A program made the position numbers and the translations under genes. The notes below the pieces were generated by a model, which worked only from the letters and a program-made list of their open reading frames with translations, searched no databases and was not told the origin of the DNA. Positions 31,945 through 40,002 of a stretch of 64,000 bases of DNA are shown one piece after another. Each line of letters opens with the position of its first letter. The first letter of the stretch is position 1. Source of the DNA: JBCCGI01 sp039029355 (GTDB lineage Bacteria; Planctomycetota; UBA1135; GCA-002686595); assembly GCA_039029355.1 (NCBI GenBank), contig JBCCGI010000025.1, positions 1 to 64,000 of the forward strand, read 5' to 3'.

Positions 31945-32958
31945 ATGTCCCACACCAGCATCCACGTCCACACCCTCGCCGGCCTCGTCTTCGTCGGAGG
32001 CGCCCTGGCACTCACCGGGCTCGCCCAGTCGCCGACCCAGGCGGGCTCGCGCCCCACGACCGAGGTCGTGGGCTTCGGGCTCTCGCCCGAGGAGAAGGAG
32101 ATCCTGAGCCACATGAGCATCGTCTTCCTCGACGACGGGCTCGGCGGCACCGTCAAGACGATCCGCATCGAGGGTACGAACCTGCAGCTCGTCAACGGCC
32201 TCGGCTCGACCGGCAGCACCAACGCGAGCGGCAACCTGATCGTCGGCTACAACGAGCTCGACGGCGGCGCCAACGAGCGCACCGGGTCCCACAACCTGAT
32301 CGTCGGGCGTCAGCACGACTACACCTCGGTCGGCGGCTTCGTCGGCGGCGACAACAACACCATCAGCGGCCCCTGGTCCGCGTGCCTCGCCGGAACCGGC
32401 AACACGGTCAGCGCGAGCTCTGCCGCCGTCGTGGCGGGCGACGGGAACACGGCCGCCGGCAACTTCAGCGCGGTCGTCGCGGGGTCGTCCAACTCCACCG
32501 AAGCCGGCTCCCAGTCGGTCGTCAGCGTCGGCGGCTTCAACAACACCGCGGGCGGCCTGCGCGCGGTCGTCGCCGGCGGCGAGCAGAACGACGCCGACGG
32601 CCCCGCCGCGGCGATCCTCGGCGGCTTCAACAACAGCGCCACCGGCGCCCACGCGACGGTCGGCGGCGGCAACGGCAACATCGCGTCGGGCCCGCAATCG
32701 AGCGTGACCGCCGGGCTCTCGAACGTGGCGTCGGGCGAGGGCGCGGTCGTCCTGGGCGGCGTGCTGAACGTTGCCTCGGGCGGCCAGAGCACCGTCACCG
32801 CGGGCGGCAACAACACCGCCAGCGGGCCGATCTCGGGCGTCCACGGCGGCGAGTTCAACGAAGCGTCGGCGCAGAGCTCGACCCTGGGAGGCGGCGCCTT
32901 CCGCACCGCGCTCGGGCCCTTTGACTGGGTCGCCGGTGTGCTGTTCCAGGACTCCTGA
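31945..32958 (+). CDS. Secreted Hep_Hag/YadA-head-like repeat protein
   Basis: 337 residues with a signal peptide (LAGLVFVGGALALTGLAQS). From residue about 100 the chain is a run of about 14-residue repeats of the form G-x-x-N-x-A-S-G-x-x-(S/A)-x-V-x-G-G (for example GGFNNSATGAHATVGGGNGN). These are the left-handed parallel beta-roll repeats of trimeric autotransporter adhesin heads (Hep_Hag family). No coiled-coil stalk or YadA membrane anchor is present, so it is not a complete autotransporter. Planctomycetes carry many anchorless versions. It probably acts in adhesion or matrix formation. A terminator follows 12 bp after its stop. Confidence 0.85.
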   Translation: MSHTSIHVHTLAGLVFVGGALALTGLAQSPTQAGSRPTTEVVGFGLSPEEKEILSHMSIVFLDDGLGGTVKTIRIEGTNLQLVNGLGSTGSTNASGNLIVGYNELDGGANERTGSHNLIVGRQHDYTSVGGFVGGDNNTISGPWSACLAGTGNTVSASSAAVVAGDGNTAAGNFSAVVAGSSNSTEAGSQSVVSVGGFNNTAGGLRAVVAGGEQNDADGPAAAILGGFNNSATGAHATVGGGNGNIASGPQSSVTAGLSNVASGEGAVVLGGVLNVASGGQSTVTAGGNNTASGPISGVHGGEFNEASAQSSTLGGGAFRTALGPFDWVAGVLFQDS

Positions 32959-32970
32959 GCCCCGTCCGCG

Positions 32971-33002
32971 CGCCCCGGCCGAGCACAGGTTCGGCCGGGG
33001 CG
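32971..33002 (+). terminator. Rho-independent-like hairpin
   Basis: CGCCCCGGCCGA, 8-nt loop, TCGGCCGGGGCG. A perfect 12-bp stem starting 12 bp after the Hep_Hag stop. It is followed by CCTTCGTTT rather than a clean T-run. Confidence 0.7.
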
Positions 33003-33145
33003 CCTTCGTTTCGACGGCGGGCCGCCGGGCGGCCCGGGCAGGAACCCCGCGCGGGCCCGACTTCCCCGTGAGCTGCTACGCTGAGTGGGGCGCCTTCGCG
33101 CCGCGCTCGCAGCCGTCGGGCTCGGAGGGCGGAGGCCGCCGCCGC

Positions 33146-34501
33146 ATGACAAGGACTTCGACCGAGCCGCCCCGGCGGCCAACGCGACGCTGGCTTCAGC
33201 TGGGGCTGGTGCTCGCGGCCCTCGCGCCGCTGGCGGTCCTTCTGTGGTTCGGCCTGCGGAGCATCGCTTCGCTCGAGCGGCGTGCCCTCGAGCTGCGGCG
33301 GCAGGAGCGCATCGCGCGCTTCGGCGACGACCTCGGCCACGCGCTGCGGGACGGAGAGCTCGAGCTGGTCGCGACCGGCGTCGAGGAGGCGCGACTCGCG
33401 GTCGAGCAACACCTCGGCGAACAGGGCATCCCGCCGCCGGCCGTCGTCGCGCTCGACGGCGTCTTCTTCCTCGCGCCGGAGGAGGGCGACATCGCGCGCG
33501 TCGAAGGCCTCGCCGCCTGGTTGGAGGCCTGGACCGAGGGGCAGGAGCTGCCGCACGTCCCCTCGGCGGGGGCCGCGCAGACGGCCGACGTCCTGGATCG
33601 CCCCCGGCCATCGACCTGGCAGGGGCCGCGGGCCTTTCGGCTCCCGTCCGAGCCGGGCGCCGCGACCGGCGCTCCGCCGTACCTCTTCGAGGGCTGGCGG
33701 CCGCGCGTGGTGCTCGGCGTCGGCGTCGGCCTCGACCTCGTGCTGGTGCTCCTGCTCTGGCGTGCGCTGGCGGCGCAGCAGCGCCGCCGGGATGAGTTCC
33801 TGGAGGCGCGCGGCGAGCTGATCGCGCAGGTCGCACACGAGCTGCGGACGCCGCTGACGGTGCTGCGGCTCTATGCCGACACCCTGCTGGACGAGCGCGT
33901 GCCCGACGGCACGCGCCGGGAGTACCTGACGACGATGCGCGACGAGGCTCGGCGCATCGGCGGGCTCGTCGACGGAGTCGCTGCGGCGGCGCGCGAGAGC
34001 GAGCGCGTCGACGAGGCGGCGACCCCGGCTGCGCTGCGGCCGGTGCTCGAGCGCGTGCTGCGCGCGTACCGTCCGCTGATCGAGCTCGACGGGGGACAGC
34101 TCGCCGCCGACCTGCCGGACGCGGGGGAGGCGCGGGTCACGTGCGGAGGGGAGGACCTGCGGCGGGTGTTCGAAATCCTGCTCGACAACGCACGGTCGTA
34201 CGGCGCGTCGCCGCCGCGGATCCAGGTCGACGTGAGCGCCGCACCCAGCGCGGTCGACGTCTGCGTGCAGGACGCCGGGCCCGGCATCCCGGCCGACGAG
34301 CGCGAGGCGGTGTTTCGCAAGTGGGAGCGGGGCAGCTCCGGACGCGGCTCGTCGAAGCGCGGGGCCGGCATGGGCCTCTGGATCGCGCGCCGGATCGCGG
34401 AGCGTGCCGGGGGGGCGCTGACGCTCGAGTTCCCGGCGGCCGGGGGCACACGGGCGCGCGTTCGGCTCCCGCGATCGGGGAGCGTGGGGGAGGCCGGATG
34501 A
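33146..34501 (+). CDS. Two-component sensor histidine kinase
   Basis: 451 residues from ATG 33146, with GGAGG 10 nt upstream. Two membrane helices (about 17-35 and 188-208) bracket a periplasmic domain of about 150 residues. The cytosolic part has an H-box (VAHELRTPLT, phosphorylated His231), N-box (ILLDNARSYGA), and G-boxes (DAGPGIPADE and GAGMGLWIARR) for ATP binding. There is no HAMP domain between the second helix and the H-box, so the signal is transmitted directly. The stop overlaps the response regulator's start (ATGA), so the two are cotranslated. The signal is unknown. Confidence 0.92.
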   Translation: MTRTSTEPPRRPTRRWLQLGLVLAALAPLAVLLWFGLRSIASLERRALELRRQERIARFGDDLGHALRDGELELVATGVEEARLAVEQHLGEQGIPPPAVVALDGVFFLAPEEGDIARVEGLAAWLEAWTEGQELPHVPSAGAAQTADVLDRPRPSTWQGPRAFRLPSEPGAATGAPPYLFEGWRPRVVLGVGVGLDLVLVLLLWRALAAQQRRRDEFLEARGELIAQVAHELRTPLTVLRLYADTLLDERVPDGTRREYLTTMRDEARRIGGLVDGVAAAARESERVDEAATPAALRPVLERVLRAYRPLIELDGGQLAADLPDAGEARVTCGGEDLRRVFEILLDNARSYGASPPRIQVDVSAAPSAVDVCVQDAGPGIPADEREAVFRKWERGSSGRGSSKRGAGMGLWIARRIAERAGGALTLEFPAAGGTRARVRLPRSGSVGEAG

Positions 34502-35178
34502 GCCGCGTGCTCGTGATCGAGGACGACCCGGCGGTGGCCAAGGGCCTGGAGGACAACCTGCGCTTCGAGAGCCTCGCGGTCGTCGTCGCCGGCAGCGCCG
34601 AGGAGGGCCTCGCCCTGCTGCGCTCCCGCGCCTTTGACCTGCTGCTGCTGGACCTGATGCTCCCGGGCGCCAACGGCTTCGAGGTGCTGCGCGAGCTGCG
34701 CGTCCGGCCCGACGCGCCGCGCGTCATCGTCCTGAGCGCGCGCGACGGCGAGGCCGACATCGTCCGCGCGCTCGACCTGGGCGCGCACGACTACGTGCGC
34801 AAGCCCTTCGGCCTGCCCGAGGTGCTCGCCCGCGTGCGGCGCCAGCTGCGCGACACCGCCGCGCCGCGCGCGGACACTTCGTTCGCCGACGTGCGCGTCA
34901 GCCTGCGTCGCTATCGGCTTTGGAAGGGAAGCGTAGAGCACGCCCTATCGCACACCGAGGCGGGCATGCTGCGCCTGTTCCTGCGGCGGCCGGACGAGCC
35001 GCTGCGCCGGGCGGAGATCATCGAAGAGGTCTGGGGCGCGGACGCGTATCCCACCGAGCGCACGGTCGACAACTTCGTGCTGAAGCTGCGGCGGATGATC
35101 GAAGACGACCCGTCGCGTCCGCGGCTGCTGCGAACCGTGCACGGCGTGGGCTACTGCTTCACTCCCGCCGCGCGGTGA
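34498..35178 (+). CDS. OmpR/PhoB-family response regulator
   Basis: 226 residues. The receiver domain (1-120) has the acidic pocket EDD (8-10), phosphoacceptor Asp52 in LLDLMLPG, and Lys102 in VRKPFGL. The C-terminal winged helix (about 130-226) has LSHTEAGMLRLFLRRPDEPLRR, the EVWG loop, RTVDNFVLKLRRMIEDD and VHGVGYCF, typical of PhoB-type DNA-binding domains. It is translationally coupled to the sensor kinase. Three TGACA repeats just after its stop are a candidate binding site, so it may control the next gene (secreted hydrolase). Confidence 0.95.
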   Translation: MSRVLVIEDDPAVAKGLEDNLRFESLAVVVAGSAEEGLALLRSRAFDLLLLDLMLPGANGFEVLRELRVRPDAPRVIVLSARDGEADIVRALDLGAHDYVRKPFGLPEVLARVRRQLRDTAAPRADTSFADVRVSLRRYRLWKGSVEHALSHTEAGMLRLFLRRPDEPLRRAEIIEEVWGADAYPTERTVDNFVLKLRRMIEDDPSRPRLLRTVHGVGYCFTPAAR

Positions 35179-35212
35179 CAAGAGTCGCGCTTGGGATGAC
35201 ATCGATATGACA
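35176..35212. promoter_or_regulatory. TGACA direct repeats, candidate response-regulator site
   Basis: TGACA occurs at 35176, 35197 and 35208, with 21 and 11 bp between starts, so all lie near one face of the helix. In reverse complement the last two read TGTCATATCGATGTCAT, close to the layout of a Pho box (two TGTCA repeats 11 bp apart). The site lies between the response regulator stop and the secreted hydrolase start. PhoB-family proteins bind such direct repeats. Confidence 0.45.
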
Positions 35213-35289
35213 CCGGTTTTCGGGGCCCGCCTAGGTTCGGTCTTGTTCGCGCCCACGGGCGCTCTCCGCAACGAAGGACAAGATCATCC

Positions 35290-37275
35290 ATGCCGACCTG
35301 CTTGCACCTCGCCACTATCGCGACCGCCGCGACCATCGCGCTGCCCGCGCTCGGCGCCGCGCAGTCCGACGCCGTAACCACCCACTGGGACGCCCTGCTC
35401 GAGGACGTCGTGGTCGGAGCCATCGACCAGACTCCGCTGGCCGAGGGCCAGGAGCTGAAGGGCTTCCACGACCCCGACGAGCCGCACAACGCCGGCGACT
35501 GCTACTACATCTACCCGCGCAACCTGGCCCAGGACTCGTTCGTGCTGCCGAACACCGACGCGTACGTCGGGATGCAGTTCTCGACCAAGAGCGTGTCCAA
35601 CGCCACGCGCGACGCCTTCCTGGACGAGATCTTCGACCGCACCGGCGTCCACGGGCGCGTGCTGGCACAGCCCGAAGGACTCGTCGGGGGAGGAGCTTCG
35701 CCCGATCTGCAGATCCTGGTGAACCAGATCGTGAAGCTCCCCGGAGACCCGGCGGATCCGGGGTGCCTGGCGTCGCTCATCCTGCCGCCGGGCTGGGATC
35801 CCTCCGGGGACTACCCGATCGTCGTGTCGATGGAGTACGACGTGAACTCATCGCTCTTCGAGGGGCCCTTTCGGTACGCGGCCGACGGAGGCCAGTTCGC
35901 GACGATGGTCGCGCTTAGCGCGCCCCTCGGGGGCGCTATCGCGGTGATGTGGAACGGCGGGGGCACGCTGGGCAGCTACTCGTTCAACCCGAAGGCGTTC
36001 TATCAGTTCCACGCCGTGCTCCAACTGGCGCAGCAGTACGGCGGCAACAAGCAGAAGGTGCTGACGATCGGCAACTCGCGCGGCGGCAGCGGCGCGCTGA
36101 GCGTGGTCGCCAATCCGTTCGAGCTGCCGTACCGCATCGTCTCCAGCGCGGCGAGCTCGGCCTCGGTGAAGTTCTCGACCTGGGAGGAAGGCGTGGGGCC
36201 GTATCCCTCGGTGACCTTCCCCAAGGCGCTGCACAACATCAGCCGGACCGTCGGGTTCTGGGACTCGTGGCGCCCGGGCTGGGCCTACCCGGCCTCGGAC
36301 GGCGTCAGCCGCGCGCCGTTGGAGGATCCGGAGCAGGGCCTGAATCAGAACCTGATCGCCGAGTCCGCCGCGCGAGCCGCCTACGCCATCACGACCGGCC
36401 GCCCCCCGGAGACCATCGGCGACGACGGCTGGTTCCTGTTCTCCGACGACTTCCTGAACCGGATCGCCGGCTCCGACGCGCGCATTCTGCTCGAGATCTC
36501 GACGCACGACTCGATCCCGCCGATGGAGCAGCTCGAGCTCGCGAACGAGCTGGAGGCGCGGATGGAGCTCGAGGGCAAGGCTGCGAACCTGCACGTCGAC
36601 CTCCTGGTCCGCAGCGGCCACCGCCCGCGCGAGATCACCGGCGCGACCTTCAACTTCGCGCTGACCGAATACACCTGGATCAACCTGCAGCGCGTGCTCG
36701 GGGGCCTGCCTCCGGTGAGCGTGCCGGGCCCGCGCGGGTACTACCGCGTCGACCGCGACGGGGTGTTCGACCCGGACGAGGGTTGGATCTACACCTGGGA
36801 GCCGTTCCAGCCGGCGGAGCATCCCTTCACCGCCGAGTTCCCCTCCTTCTGCACCCGCGAGCCCGGGCTCAACCGCTTCCCGGTCGTGTTCGTCGGCGAG
36901 CCGGGCACGAGCTTCGAGCTGCGCGTGACGCCGCTGGAGGGTCAGGACATCGAGGACATCGTGATCGCCGGCACCATCCCCGTGACGCTGGCACAGGCGT
37001 ACGTGCACGACGTGGAGATCGCGTCGGACATGCCGCTGGGGCTCTACGGCTACACGCTGGCGGTCGTCCGGCCGGGCGGCGAGCCGCTGGACATCGACCC
37101 CGACCAGACCATCACGGGGGAGCCGGCGCGCCTCATCGTGCTCGACCGCCTCGCGTTCCCGGAGGGCGAGCCGATCGAGAACCCGTCGGTCGACGATGTG
37201 CTGGAGGTGTATCGCGCCTACACCCCGGGACTCCCCGGGCTGGAGAAGACGAGCTACGGGTTGTCCGAGTTCTGA
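35290..37275 (+). CDS. Secreted serine hydrolase (esterase/peptidase-like alpha/beta hydrolase)
   Basis: 661 residues with a signal peptide (ATIATAATIALPALGAAQS). Residues about 155-460 have an alpha/beta-hydrolase plan: CLASLILPPGWDPSGDYPIVVSM (first strands), the nucleophile elbow TIGNSRGGSGA with Ser263, ILLEISTHDSIPP with candidate Asp407, and LLVRSGHRP with candidate His444. An esterase or dipeptidyl/oligopeptidase-type activity is expected. The C-terminal about 150 residues form a beta-rich accessory domain. The gene starts 111 bp after the response regulator, with TGACA repeats between, so it may be controlled by the two-component system. Substrate unknown. Confidence 0.8.
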   Translation: MPTCLHLATIATAATIALPALGAAQSDAVTTHWDALLEDVVVGAIDQTPLAEGQELKGFHDPDEPHNAGDCYYIYPRNLAQDSFVLPNTDAYVGMQFSTKSVSNATRDAFLDEIFDRTGVHGRVLAQPEGLVGGGASPDLQILVNQIVKLPGDPADPGCLASLILPPGWDPSGDYPIVVSMEYDVNSSLFEGPFRYAADGGQFATMVALSAPLGGAIAVMWNGGGTLGSYSFNPKAFYQFHAVLQLAQQYGGNKQKVLTIGNSRGGSGALSVVANPFELPYRIVSSAASSASVKFSTWEEGVGPYPSVTFPKALHNISRTVGFWDSWRPGWAYPASDGVSRAPLEDPEQGLNQNLIAESAARAAYAITTGRPPETIGDDGWFLFSDDFLNRIAGSDARILLEISTHDSIPPMEQLELANELEARMELEGKAANLHVDLLVRSGHRPREITGATFNFALTEYTWINLQRVLGGLPPVSVPGPRGYYRVDRDGVFDPDEGWIYTWEPFQPAEHPFTAEFPSFCTREPGLNRFPVVFVGEPGTSFELRVTPLEGQDIEDIVIAGTIPVTLAQAYVHDVEIASDMPLGLYGYTLAVVRPGGEPLDIDPDQTITGEPARLIVLDRLAFPEGEPIENPSVDDVLEVYRAYTPGLPGLEKTSYGLSEF

Positions 37276-37504
37276 GTCGGAGGCGGCGCGGCCGGGGGAG
37301 AGCGGCGCGCGGGGGCTGGGTCGGAGGGGGAGCTCGCCGTCCCAAGGCGCGCCTCCCGCGCGTCGGCAGGTCGCCAGCGCTCGCCTCTCCGCCGGTTCTG
37401 GGCCCGGTGCCGGACTCCGTCCGGTTCCGGGCGGTGGGGCGGAGGGGCTCGCGCGCTGCTTTTCCGGAAGCCGCACTTGCACTCCGCGGTTCGTTGGGTA
37501 TGGT

Positions 37505-37518
37505 ACCGACCAGTTGGT
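37505..37518. promoter_or_regulatory. TetR operator (autoregulatory)
   Basis: ACCGACCAGTTGGT ends at the base before the TetR gene's ATG. It is nearly identical to the perfect palindrome before the isochorismatase gene (12 of 14 positions). A TATGGT -10 candidate lies just upstream at 37499-37504, so a bound repressor would sit over the transcription start. Confidence 0.7.
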
Positions 37519-38127
37519 ATGCCTTCCCACCGAAGCAAGCTGCTCGACGCCGCCCTGGAGCTGATGCTCTCCAAGGGCTACAGCGCCACGACCGTGGACG
37601 AGGTCTGCGCCGAGGCCGGCGTCACGAAGGGGAGCTTCTACCACCACTTCGGCTCGAAAGAGGAGCTGGCCGACGTGCTGGTCGACCACTACTTCGAGAT
37701 CGTGGTCGACGCCTTCAGCGAGCCCGAGCCGCCCCGGTCGACCCGGGCAGGCGCGACCCCCGACGGCGCCCGGCAGCGCCTGTTCCGGTACCTCGACCAG
37801 GGCATCCAGGTGGCGAAGGGCCCGCTGTTCCGGCGCGGCTGTCTCCTCGGCAGCTTCGCGCTGAACCTGGCGGAGACCCACCCGGAGATGCGCGCGAAGC
37901 TCGAGCAGCGCTTCTCGGACCTGGCGAAGGGCATCGAGCCGCTGCTGCGCGCCGCGCTGCGCGAGGGGCCGGGTACGCCGGCCGTCTCGGCGCCGGCCCT
38001 GGCGCGGCAGTTCGTGGCCGTCCTGCAGGGCGGCATCGTGCTGGCCAAGGCGGCCGACGACCACGGCAAGATCGCCGAGGCCCTGCGCTGCTATCGCGAG
38101 ACGCTGCGGGCGCTCCTCGGAGACTAG
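37519..38127 (+). CDS. TetR/AcrR-family transcriptional repressor
   Basis: 202 residues from ATG 37519, the only start that keeps the operator outside the gene. The N-terminal helix-turn-helix is canonical: SKLLDAALELMLSKGYSATTVDEVCAEAGVTKGSFYHHFGSKEELADVLVDHYF (residues about 5-60; recognition helix TKGSFYHHF). The rest (about 65-202) is the helical ligand-binding domain, with RRGCLLGSFALNLAE typical of the NemR/AcuR-like branch, which sense electrophiles or acrylate-like compounds. The DNA element at 37505-37518 matches a second one before the downstream isochorismatase gene, so it probably represses itself and that gene. The ligand is unknown. Confidence 0.93.
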   Translation: MPSHRSKLLDAALELMLSKGYSATTVDEVCAEAGVTKGSFYHHFGSKEELADVLVDHYFEIVVDAFSEPEPPRSTRAGATPDGARQRLFRYLDQGIQVAKGPLFRRGCLLGSFALNLAETHPEMRAKLEQRFSDLAKGIEPLLRAALREGPGTPAVSAPALARQFVAVLQGGIVLAKAADDHGKIAEALRCYRETLRALLGD

Positions 38128-38176
38128 GCTGCCGTGCTTCAACCTCTCCAAGGGTCAGCGCTTGCCTCTCGGGCAT

Positions 38177-38190
38177 ACCAACTAGTTGGT
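38177..38190. promoter_or_regulatory. TetR operator in front of isochorismatase gene
   Basis: ACCAACTAGTTGGT is a perfect 14-bp palindrome, 100 bp before the isochorismatase ATG and matching the element at the TetR start. Two matched sites flanking a TetR gene is strong evidence for a local regulon. Confidence 0.75.
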
Positions 38191-38289
38191 CCGTTCGTTC
38201 TGGGGCGTGGCCGGGACGCGGCCCGCGCCCGGCTCCCCCTGCCACCCGTCCTTTTCAATCCCCGTGTCTTCCAACCAAGGAATCAAGCC

Positions 38290-38898
38290 ATGAAGAACCT
38301 CCAAGACTGGACCCGCTCCGCTCTCCTCCTCGTCGACCCGCAGATCGACCTGCTTTCTCCGCAGGGGGGCGCCTGGGACCTCTTCGGCGGCCAGGTCGAA
38401 AAGCGCGGCACGGTCGACAAGATGCGTCGCCTGCGGGACGCGGCCGAGGCGGCCGGCGTGCCGGTGTTCTACTCGCGCGTCGAGCTCTCAGGCGACGAGC
38501 TCGCCGCGCTGGAGCCGCGCAACGGCCTGCAGGAGCTGATCCTGTCGCGCCGACTCTTCGAGCAGGGCGCCGGGGCCGCATTCCTCGAAGAGCTGGCCCC
38601 GACTCCGACGAGCGTGCTGCTGCAGCCGCGGAAGGGCCCCTCGTCCGTGCACAGCGACATCGCCGAGCAGCTGCGCGCGCGCGGGATCGACACGCTGGTC
38701 GTGACCGGCATGGTGGCCAACCTGTGCGTCGAGTCGCAGGTTCGGGACGCCGTCGACGACGGCTTCCGCGCGATCGTCGTGGGGGACGCGGTGGCGACGA
38801 TGAGCGACGAGGCTCACGAGTCGGCTCTCAGCAACTTCGGGCTGCTGGCGACCGACGTCGTCTCGACCGACGAGGTGCTGACGTCCCTGGGCGCCTGA
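38290..38898 (+). CDS. Isochorismatase-family hydrolase
   Basis: 202 residues from ATG 38290, with AAGGAA 8 nt upstream. The fold and the cysteine-hydrolase triad of this family are present: Asp16 in ALLLVDPQIDLL, Lys115 in RKGPSSVHSD, and Cys146 in GMVANLCVESQVRDA. Such enzymes hydrolyse amide or ether bonds in small molecules such as nicotinamide, isochorismate or ureido compounds. The upstream TetR-type palindrome means expression depends on the TetR repressor. No siderophore genes are nearby, so a detoxification or catabolic role is more likely than isochorismate metabolism (inference). Confidence 0.92.
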   Translation: MKNLQDWTRSALLLVDPQIDLLSPQGGAWDLFGGQVEKRGTVDKMRRLRDAAEAAGVPVFYSRVELSGDELAALEPRNGLQELILSRRLFEQGAGAAFLEELAPTPTSVLLQPRKGPSSVHSDIAEQLRARGIDTLVVTGMVANLCVESQVRDAVDDGFRAIVVGDAVATMSDEAHESALSNFGLLATDVVSTDEVLTSLGA

Positions 38899-39006
38899 TG
38901 GGCGGCGGAGCCCGGCGGCCGGCGTGGCACGCCGACCGCGGGCTCCGGCCGGCCGCTCCGCAGCGGCCGAGGATCCCGCGCGCCGTGGGCTGCTAGGATG
39001 CGGGGC

Positions 39007-39753
39007 GTGCCCGCACCCAAGAGCTGCCGTCGCGCGCTGGCGGGAGTCGCGCTCCTCGCGCTCGAGCGCACCGGGGGCGCGCCCCCGACGCCGGTGCAGG
39101 TGGTCGACCTCGCGCTCCGCAGGCAGGAGGGCGCTTGGATCGCCACCGCGCTGGGCCGCGCCGGACTCGAAGTCGAGTCTCCCTGGGATCTCATCTACGT
39201 GGACGGCGGAGAATACGCCGAGGCGGTGCCCGTCCTCCTGCACCTGCTGGTACGCGTCCGCGAGTGGGACTCGCTCTCGGTCCTGAGTCGCCTGCTCCGG
39301 ATCAAGGAGGCGCGGCGTGGCGTGCCACCGGTGCTCTACGAGAAGCTCGCCGTCAGCGACACCGACGTGCGTGGCAGGAACTCCATGGGGGCCGAGCTGG
39401 CGGCGACGATGGCCTACCTGGCGACGCCGCGCGACTTCGATGGCCAGTGGTCGATCGTCCGCGACGAGGGCTACTCGCGGTACGTCCGCGGGCCGATCAT
39501 CGAGGGGATTGTCCGTCTTGCCCGCAAGGAGGAGCGTCGCTCGGAGATCGAGCGCTTCCTGTTGAGGCAGCTTGGCACGGCGGAGGAAATGCGCGGGTGG
39601 GCGGGGTGCGTCGCCCACGCGCTCGGTGTGCTCAAGTCGCGTCGTGCGCTGCCCGGACTGCGCAGGATGCGCAAGGACGGAGAGAGCGACTTCGAACGCC
39701 GCCGGGCGAAGCAGGCGATCGCCAAGATCGAGAAGGGCCTCGCAGGCAAGTAG
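39007..39753 (+). CDS. HEAT-like repeat protein of unknown function
   Basis: 248 residues from GTG 39007. An in-frame ATG at 38998 overlaps a TAGGAT -10 candidate that ends 7 nt before the GTG, so the GTG is preferred as a leaderless start. The chain is helical. The second half has short paired helices (YVRGPIIEGIVRLARKEERRSEIERFLL, MRGWAGCVAHALGVLKSRRALPGLRRM) resembling HEAT or PBS lyase HEAT-like repeats, which form scaffolds. A weakly hydrophobic N-terminus (ALAGVALLALERTGG) may be a signal peptide. Function unknown; 249 bp separate it from the propeller gene downstream. Confidence 0.7.
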   Translation: MPAPKSCRRALAGVALLALERTGGAPPTPVQVVDLALRRQEGAWIATALGRAGLEVESPWDLIYVDGGEYAEAVPVLLHLLVRVREWDSLSVLSRLLRIKEARRGVPPVLYEKLAVSDTDVRGRNSMGAELAATMAYLATPRDFDGQWSIVRDEGYSRYVRGPIIEGIVRLARKEERRSEIERFLLRQLGTAEEMRGWAGCVAHALGVLKSRRALPGLRRMRKDGESDFERRRAKQAIAKIEKGLAGK

Positions 39754-40002
39754 GGTCCCCGCCAAGCCGCGCACGGAGTCGTTCCCTGCCGGGGCAGGGT
39801 TCCCCCTAGGGCACAGCCGGTCCACGCGGGCACTTCTCCGCGAGTAGGCGGAGGACATCGTCTGGCCTCCTCGTTTAGGCGAGGGAGACCGAAACCCTTC
39901 CGGCGCGCGCGATGCGCAGGCTCTCCCGCGCAAGGAGTCGGGCGGGCGGGCGCGTTGCGCGCCGCCGCCCAAAATCCGACCAGGTTCCAGGAGGAGGCTT
40001 CC

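Noticed and set aside
37519..38127. TetR start at 37477
   Set aside because: It would put the operator inside the coding region; ATG 37519 begins right after it and matches the family N-terminus.
39820..40002. Possible riboswitch leader before the YncE-like gene
   Set aside because: Only a short stem (CCTCG-TTTAGG-CGAGG) and a GGAGACCGAAACCC-like stretch are visible; no known riboswitch consensus fits.
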